Below are positions 60,833 to 64,000 of a stretch of DNA of 64,000 nt, piece by piece. Made by a program: the position numbers and the translations under genes. This stretch comes from a candidate division BRC1 bacterium ADurb.Bin183 (GTDB lineage Bacteria; Sumerlaeota; Sumerlaeia; MWCT01). The DNA lies in assembly GCA_002070185.1 (NCBI GenBank), contig MWCT01000001.1:203110-267109 (forward strand), given 5' to 3'. A model generated the notes under the pieces. That model ran no database searches and had not been told where the DNA came from. It saw only the letters and a list, made by a program, of their open reading frames with translations. Position 1 is the first letter of the stretch. Each line of letters begins with the position of its first letter.

Positions 60833-61210
60833 ATGAATAAGGACGCAAAGGCGACAATTTTGGTGGTCGAGGACGACCCTCACATGCGTCATCTGCTGAA
60901 GATAATTTTAGAAAAGAACCTTTACAAAGTTATCGAGGCAAACGATGGCGATGAGGCGCTTGCCTGTCTTAAAAAATCATCCGATATCGCCCTTATTGTG
61001 ACAGATATAAAAATGCCCCAGCGCGATGGCATGGAGCTCTTGAAGACAACGGTTGAAAAATATCCGGACGTAAAAGTTATTTTAATCACCGCCTTTGGCG
61101 AGATGGAGCAATATCTTGACGCTATGAACATGGGCGCTTTTGAATATCTTAATAAACCGTTCAAAAATCAGCAGCTGCTGGATATGGTAAAGCTGGCGCT
61201 GAAATCATAA
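60833..61210 (+). CDS. Single-domain response regulator (CheY-like receiver)
   Basis: A 125-residue receiver domain with no output domain. The acidic pocket is ILVVEDDPHMR (D14, D15), the phospho-acceptor Asp58 is in LIVTDIKMPQRDG, the switch Thr in VILITAFGEM, and Lys in LNKPFKNQ. AAGGAG lies before ATG 60833, which is inside the annotated region; an earlier open frame (to 60581) overlaps the kinase gene in another frame and is not used. It probably relays phosphate from the adjacent histidine kinase. Confidence 0.92.
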   Translation: MNKDAKATILVVEDDPHMRHLLKIILEKNLYKVIEANDGDEALACLKKSSDIALIVTDIKMPQRDGMELLKTTVEKYPDVKVILITAFGEMEQYLDAMNMGAFEYLNKPFKNQQLLDMVKLALKS

Positions 61211-61242
61211 ATAAGCCGCTCATTTGGCGGAAAGGAGGGAGC

Positions 61243-61560
61243 ATGCCCATTTATGAATATGAGCATATCAACGGCGAATGTTCATCCGGCAAAAAAGTTT
61301 TTGAAGTGGAGCAATCTTTTAAGGACGAAAAATTGACTCGCTGCCCCTCCTGCGGCGCGCCGGTGCGAAGGTTGATTTCCCTGATACACATCTCCACGCC
61401 GACCACAAACTCAGAATATAAAAACATGGGATTCACCAAATTGGTTCGGCGGGATAGCGGTGTTTATGAAAATGTGACCCGACAAGAGGGGCAACCGCGT
61501 TATATGGAAGCGGACAAGCCGGACACGGTGAAAGGCGTTTTAAGCAACATCGCGGATTAA
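61243..61560 (+). CDS. FmdB-like zinc-ribbon protein with one Cys pair reduced
   Basis: A 105-residue FmdB/CxxC_CxxC_SSSS-type regulatory protein. It begins MPIYEYEHINGECSSGKKVFEVEQSF and continues TRCPSCGAPVRRLIS, in the family's order. Normally the first ribbon has CxxCG; here only one Cys is kept (GECSSG), so the zinc site is incomplete. The C-terminal half is variable. AAGGAGG precedes ATG 61243. It converges on the ferredoxin gene, with a hairpin between. Confidence 0.82.
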   Translation: MPIYEYEHINGECSSGKKVFEVEQSFKDEKLTRCPSCGAPVRRLISLIHISTPTTNSEYKNMGFTKLVRRDSGVYENVTRQEGQPRYMEADKPDTVKGVLSNIAD

Positions 61561-61599
61561 AAGAAAACGCGCGGCAGGCGGTTTTTTGACCGCTGCCGC
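61560..61599 (-). terminator. Terminator after the ferredoxin gene
   Basis: GCGGCAG plus CGGT (61571-61582, one bulged G) pairs with ACCGCTGCCGC (61589-61599). The minus-strand side is followed by GCGTTTTCTTTT, so it serves the ferredoxin gene; the plus side has no T-run. Confidence 0.65.
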
Positions 61600-61628
61600 A
61601 CGTGAAAGACCTTGCGTTTTGCCGGCGA

Positions 61629-61799
61629 TTACTCAGGATGGATCGCCTCTACGGGGCACTGCTCCACGCAGGCGCCGCAGTCCGTGCAGAGATCTGGGTT
61701 AATCAGATAAATGGGATCGCCCTCGCTGATGGCTTCCACCGGGCAAACGTCCACACAAGAACCGCAGGCGATACATGCGTCGGTTATTTTGTGAGCCAT
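61629..61799 (-). CDS. 2[4Fe-4S] ferredoxin
   Basis: A 56-residue electron carrier of the clostridial type. Two complete cluster motifs are present: CIACGSCVDVCPVEAI and CTDCGACVEQCPVEAI. Length and symmetry match low-potential ferredoxins, which carry electrons to or from oxidoreductases in anaerobic metabolism, though none is encoded nearby. AAGGAGG precedes ATG 61799; the open frame to 61853 is upstream sequence. Confidence 0.95.
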   Translation of the reverse strand: MAHKITDACIACGSCVDVCPVEAISEGDPIYLINPDLCTDCGACVEQCPVEAIHPE

Positions 61800-61903
61800 A
61801 GAAATCCTCCTTAGGCAATTTTGGGGAATTTTAATATGTTCGAAACAAAACAATTCTTTATATAATAAGAGGCAGGCTCAGGTCAAGCGGGAACAGAAGG
61901 CAA

Positions 61904-63220
61904 ATGAAAAATCTCATTCTTTTTTATCGGCGGCGGGGTATCATTCTTCTTTTTATGGGGTTGGCGTTTTTCTTTTTTTTGAATCGCGAATCTGTTGCTC
62001 AAACGGGCGCGGCGCGGGAGCGCTGGGCGGTTGATGCGGCGGGCGGCGCGGCGCAGACTGCCGGCGGCGCTTATACGCTGCGCTCGGCTCTGGGCTCGGG
62101 CATCGGCATTGTCAGCGCCGGTGGGGCGCATCAGATAGAGGGCGGCTTTCTTGCCCAGTCTAGCCTGACGGATTATGATTTTGAGACGGGAGCGGAAATG
62201 TGGGAATTTGTCCCGAGCGGCATTCCCGACTTCCCTTTTACGGCGGCGCAGCGGGCGTCATCCGGCGGCTTTTTGACGCTGGGCGCGGCGGATGACAATA
62301 CATTTGGCTATTGGGAAAGCGGTTTCCGGACGCCCCTTTTACAGAATCGTATTTACAAAATCGCGTTTCCTTTGAGCGCAAGCATTGATGAGCAGCGGAA
62401 GATTCCGCGCCTGCGGTTGCGCGCCGCCATGAGCGATTTTCAACAAAGCGCCGTATTCGATATCATCAGCATAAACGCCGGCGAGGCTTCGCCTTCGAAA
62501 ACGCCCCGCATATATCCGCTCTTTTTTCAGCCCTCGCCGATAGCCGCGGCGGATGGCGCGCGCCGCCCGCTTTGTGCTTTTTTCGACCTTGTCCATATCG
62601 GCGACCCGGAGGATTCGCTCGCGGCAGATGTCATGCTCCATTATGCGCTTGTGGACGTTTTTGAGGCGGCGGATTTCCGCAATATCGAGACCATGAAGGA
62701 TTACACGTTCGATGCAAACGCGGAAGGCTGGACGGGCAAGAATGCCGGCGGGACTATCGGCGGGTTTATTGTCCCGAGTTATTCATACGAGGGCGGGCGC
62801 AGCCGTCTTGTGATGACCGTCAACGACACGACAAACACTTATGGTTTTTGGGAATCGCCTTATTTTATTGATGAGATTCCCTCATCTGCCGCCAAACTCT
62901 ATCGCGCCACATTCACAGTGGGAACCAATAACTCAAAGCCGCGAACCATGCCGACTGTGCGTTTGCGCCTTTATTGCAATAACTTTCAAACGGCATCCGA
63001 AATTTCCTTGGAGCCGAGAGGCGATGCGGATGCGATTCCGCAGGCGGGCGTCTCCCGCGATTATCAGGTCTTTCTCATCGCGTCCCCCGCGGCGACAAGC
63101 GTCAAATGCGCCATTGATGTGATAGCGCTTGATAAACCGGATAACCCCCAAATCCAGAACGGAACGTCTATTTATCTGGAACGATGTCTTGTGGAGAGGA
63201 TGGAAATCCCGGACATTTAA
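61904..63220 (+). CDS. Secreted protein with an internal duplicated beta-domain
   Basis: A 438-residue exported protein. Residues 1-31 form a long signal peptide (a hydrophobic FFFFLNRESVAQ end). Then comes AGGAYTLRSALGSGIG with GGFLAQ, a motif seen in many secreted beta-rich proteins. Two copies of a roughly 110-residue unit follow, the first at about 88-200 (DYDFETGAEMWEFVP, NTFGYWESGF, PRLRLRA) and the second at about 266-375 (DYTFDANAEGWTGKN, NTYGFWESPY, PTVRLRLYCNNF). Each looks like a jelly-roll carbohydrate-binding-type domain. I recognise no family. Confidence 0.75.
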   Translation: MKNLILFYRRRGIILLFMGLAFFFFLNRESVAQTGAARERWAVDAAGGAAQTAGGAYTLRSALGSGIGIVSAGGAHQIEGGFLAQSSLTDYDFETGAEMWEFVPSGIPDFPFTAAQRASSGGFLTLGAADDNTFGYWESGFRTPLLQNRIYKIAFPLSASIDEQRKIPRLRLRAAMSDFQQSAVFDIISINAGEASPSKTPRIYPLFFQPSPIAAADGARRPLCAFFDLVHIGDPEDSLAADVMLHYALVDVFEAADFRNIETMKDYTFDANAEGWTGKNAGGTIGGFIVPSYSYEGGRSRLVMTVNDTTNTYGFWESPYFIDEIPSSAAKLYRATFTVGTNNSKPRTMPTVRLRLYCNNFQTASEISLEPRGDADAIPQAGVSRDYQVFLIASPAATSVKCAIDVIALDKPDNPQIQNGTSIYLERCLVERMEIPDI

Positions 63221-63265
63221 CGGGCGATGGATAATTATTAAACGCCGAGCCGAGTTATCCTTTGC

Positions 63266-64000
63266 TTATTCTTCTCGCGCGTCCTTTTCGCCTACTTCGC
63301 CGCCGACTGCTTTGCAGATGCCGCGCTTTGATTGCTGGATAAATTCAACAAAATGCCGCACTTCATCGCAGGGATTGGACGCCATGATTTTTTCCAAAGC
63401 GTCCCGAATTTTGAGATTGCTGCGGTAGAGCGTTTTATAGGCTTTGCGGATTTGCATCCGGCGGTCTTCGGGAATGCCCGCCCGCCGCAAACCGATAACG
63501 TTGATGCCGCAGACTTGCGAGAGCCCTACGGCGATGCAAAATGGCGGGATGTCCTTTCCGATGCCCGTCATGCCCGATACCATAACAAGCCGACCGACGC
63601 GGACAAATTGATGGAATACGGTGTTGCCGGAGAGAAAGGCGTTGTCCTCGATGACCACATGCCCCCCCAAAAGCGTTCCGTTTGCCAGAACCACATGATT
63701 TCCAAGATGGCAATCGTGCGCCACGTGGCTCATCGCCATTAAAAAGCAATCGTCGCCGATTATCGTGGCGTTATCCGGCATCCATGAACGGTGGATGGTC
63801 ACATATTCTCTGATGACGTTGCGGTCTCCAATTTTGGTATATGAAACGCAGTCCTTGAAGCCCAGATGCTGCGGGATGTGCCCGATGACAGCGCCGATGT
63901 GGATGGTGTTATCGCGTCCGATTTCCGTGTGCCCGCTGATGTGGGCGTGCGCCATAATCTCCGTGCCGGCGCCGATTTTGACCGGACCTTCAATGACGGC
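63266..64000 (-). CDS. lpxA: UDP-N-acetylglucosamine acyltransferase, N-terminus beyond the window
   Basis: First enzyme of lipid A synthesis: transfers a 3-hydroxyacyl chain from ACP to the 3-OH of UDP-GlcNAc. The frame is open to the right edge; visible residues run from AVIEGPVKIGAGTE through hexapeptide repeats to the helical C-terminus. Diagnostic are HIGAVIGHIPQHLGFK, the catalytic-His region FLMAMSHVAHDCHLGNHVVL, GNTVFHQFVRVGRLVMVSGM and INVIGLRRAGIPEDRR. About 244 residues are present out of a usual 260 or so, so 15-20 residues are missing. It proves a lipid A pathway. Any fab/lpx neighbours lie outside the window. Confidence 0.95.
   Translation of the reverse strand, partial: AVIEGPVKIGAGTEIMAHAHISGHTEIGRDNTIHIGAVIGHIPQHLGFKDCVSYTKIGDRNVIREYVTIHRSWMPDNATIIGDDCFLMAMSHVAHDCHLGNHVVLANGTLLGGHVVIEDNAFLSGNTVFHQFVRVGRLVMVSGMTGIGKDIPPFCIAVGLSQVCGINVIGLRRAGIPEDRRMQIRKAYKTLYRSNLKIRDALEKIMASNPCDEVRHFVEFIQQSKRGICKAVGGEVGEKDAREE

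Noticed and set aside
1..64000. CRISPR arrays, tRNA, rRNA, insertion sequences, prophage or toxin-antitoxin genes
   Set aside because: No regularly spaced direct repeats, tRNA T-arm pattern in a gap, transposase, integrase or phage gene could be found by reading the sequence.

Overview
The window reads as a chromosomal segment of a diderm (Gram-negative) bacterium from a lineage I cannot place. Diderm signs are a partial lpxA at the right edge, lipobox proteins, secreted foldases and many Sec signal peptides. DNA is of medium-to-high GC, genes are densely packed on both strands, and TTG is a common start codon. A tRNA-sensing T-box leader in front of leuA is unusual outside Firmicutes but is known in some other phyla. 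No phage, plasmid, insertion sequence, CRISPR array, rRNA or tRNA gene was found.

Layout. Positions 1-9987 are all minus strand: a truncated secreted protein; a three-gene unit (membrane protein, FKBP-like protein, PGRP-type amidase) behind two LacI-operator-like palindromes; argS; a TrkH/KtrB K+ transporter; a lipoprotein; a Ser/Thr kinase; and a dipeptide epimerase. Positions 10135-18678 are plus strand: a zinc-ribbon protein, a secreted GH20 hexosaminidase, then a tight four-gene unit (HEAT-repeat protein, HD-GYP-like protein sharing its N-terminal domain, polysaccharide flippase, hexapeptide acyltransferase). Positions 18761-26336 (minus) hold a D-aminoacylase with a new N-terminal region, dnaE and rng. 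A fused two-domain ABC sugar permease (plus) follows. Positions 28679-38859 (minus) hold mtnP, a large propeller-GAF-GGDEF sensor, a P-type ATPase, a parvulin lipoprotein, a GT87-like mannosyltransferase and a CBM9-like protein.

Positions 38957-41460 (plus) hold a gamma-carbonic anhydrase-like protein, rplU, rpmA and a UPF0104-type membrane protein, ending in degenerate tandem repeats. MoxR, a clostripain-family protease, a GT-C-like membrane protein, a small Cys-rich protein, a methyltransferase, a BaiN/HI0933-type flavoprotein and pyruvate kinase follow, then a GalT-like DUF4921 protein and a KsgA/PmtA-like methyltransferase. Positions 53071-58755 form a T-box-controlled amino-acid operon: leuA, a small kinase, leuC, leuD, a PCC-domain protein and argB. 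The right end has an amidohydrolase, a PAS histidine kinase with a single-domain receiver, an FmdB-like protein, a 2[4Fe-4S] ferredoxin, a secreted protein with an internal duplication, and lpxA.

Themes: several enzymes fit uptake or recycling of cell-wall material (PGRP amidase, GH20, dipeptide epimerase, D-aminoacylase). Cyclic-di-GMP turnover is suggested by a GGDEF protein and an HD-GYP-like protein, the latter beside a polysaccharide flippase. The least-described items are the paired HEAT/HD-GYP proteins with a shared N-terminal domain, the kinase and PCC genes inside the Leu operon, the D-aminoacylase fusion, and a small family of dispersed repeats built around TGACCCC.
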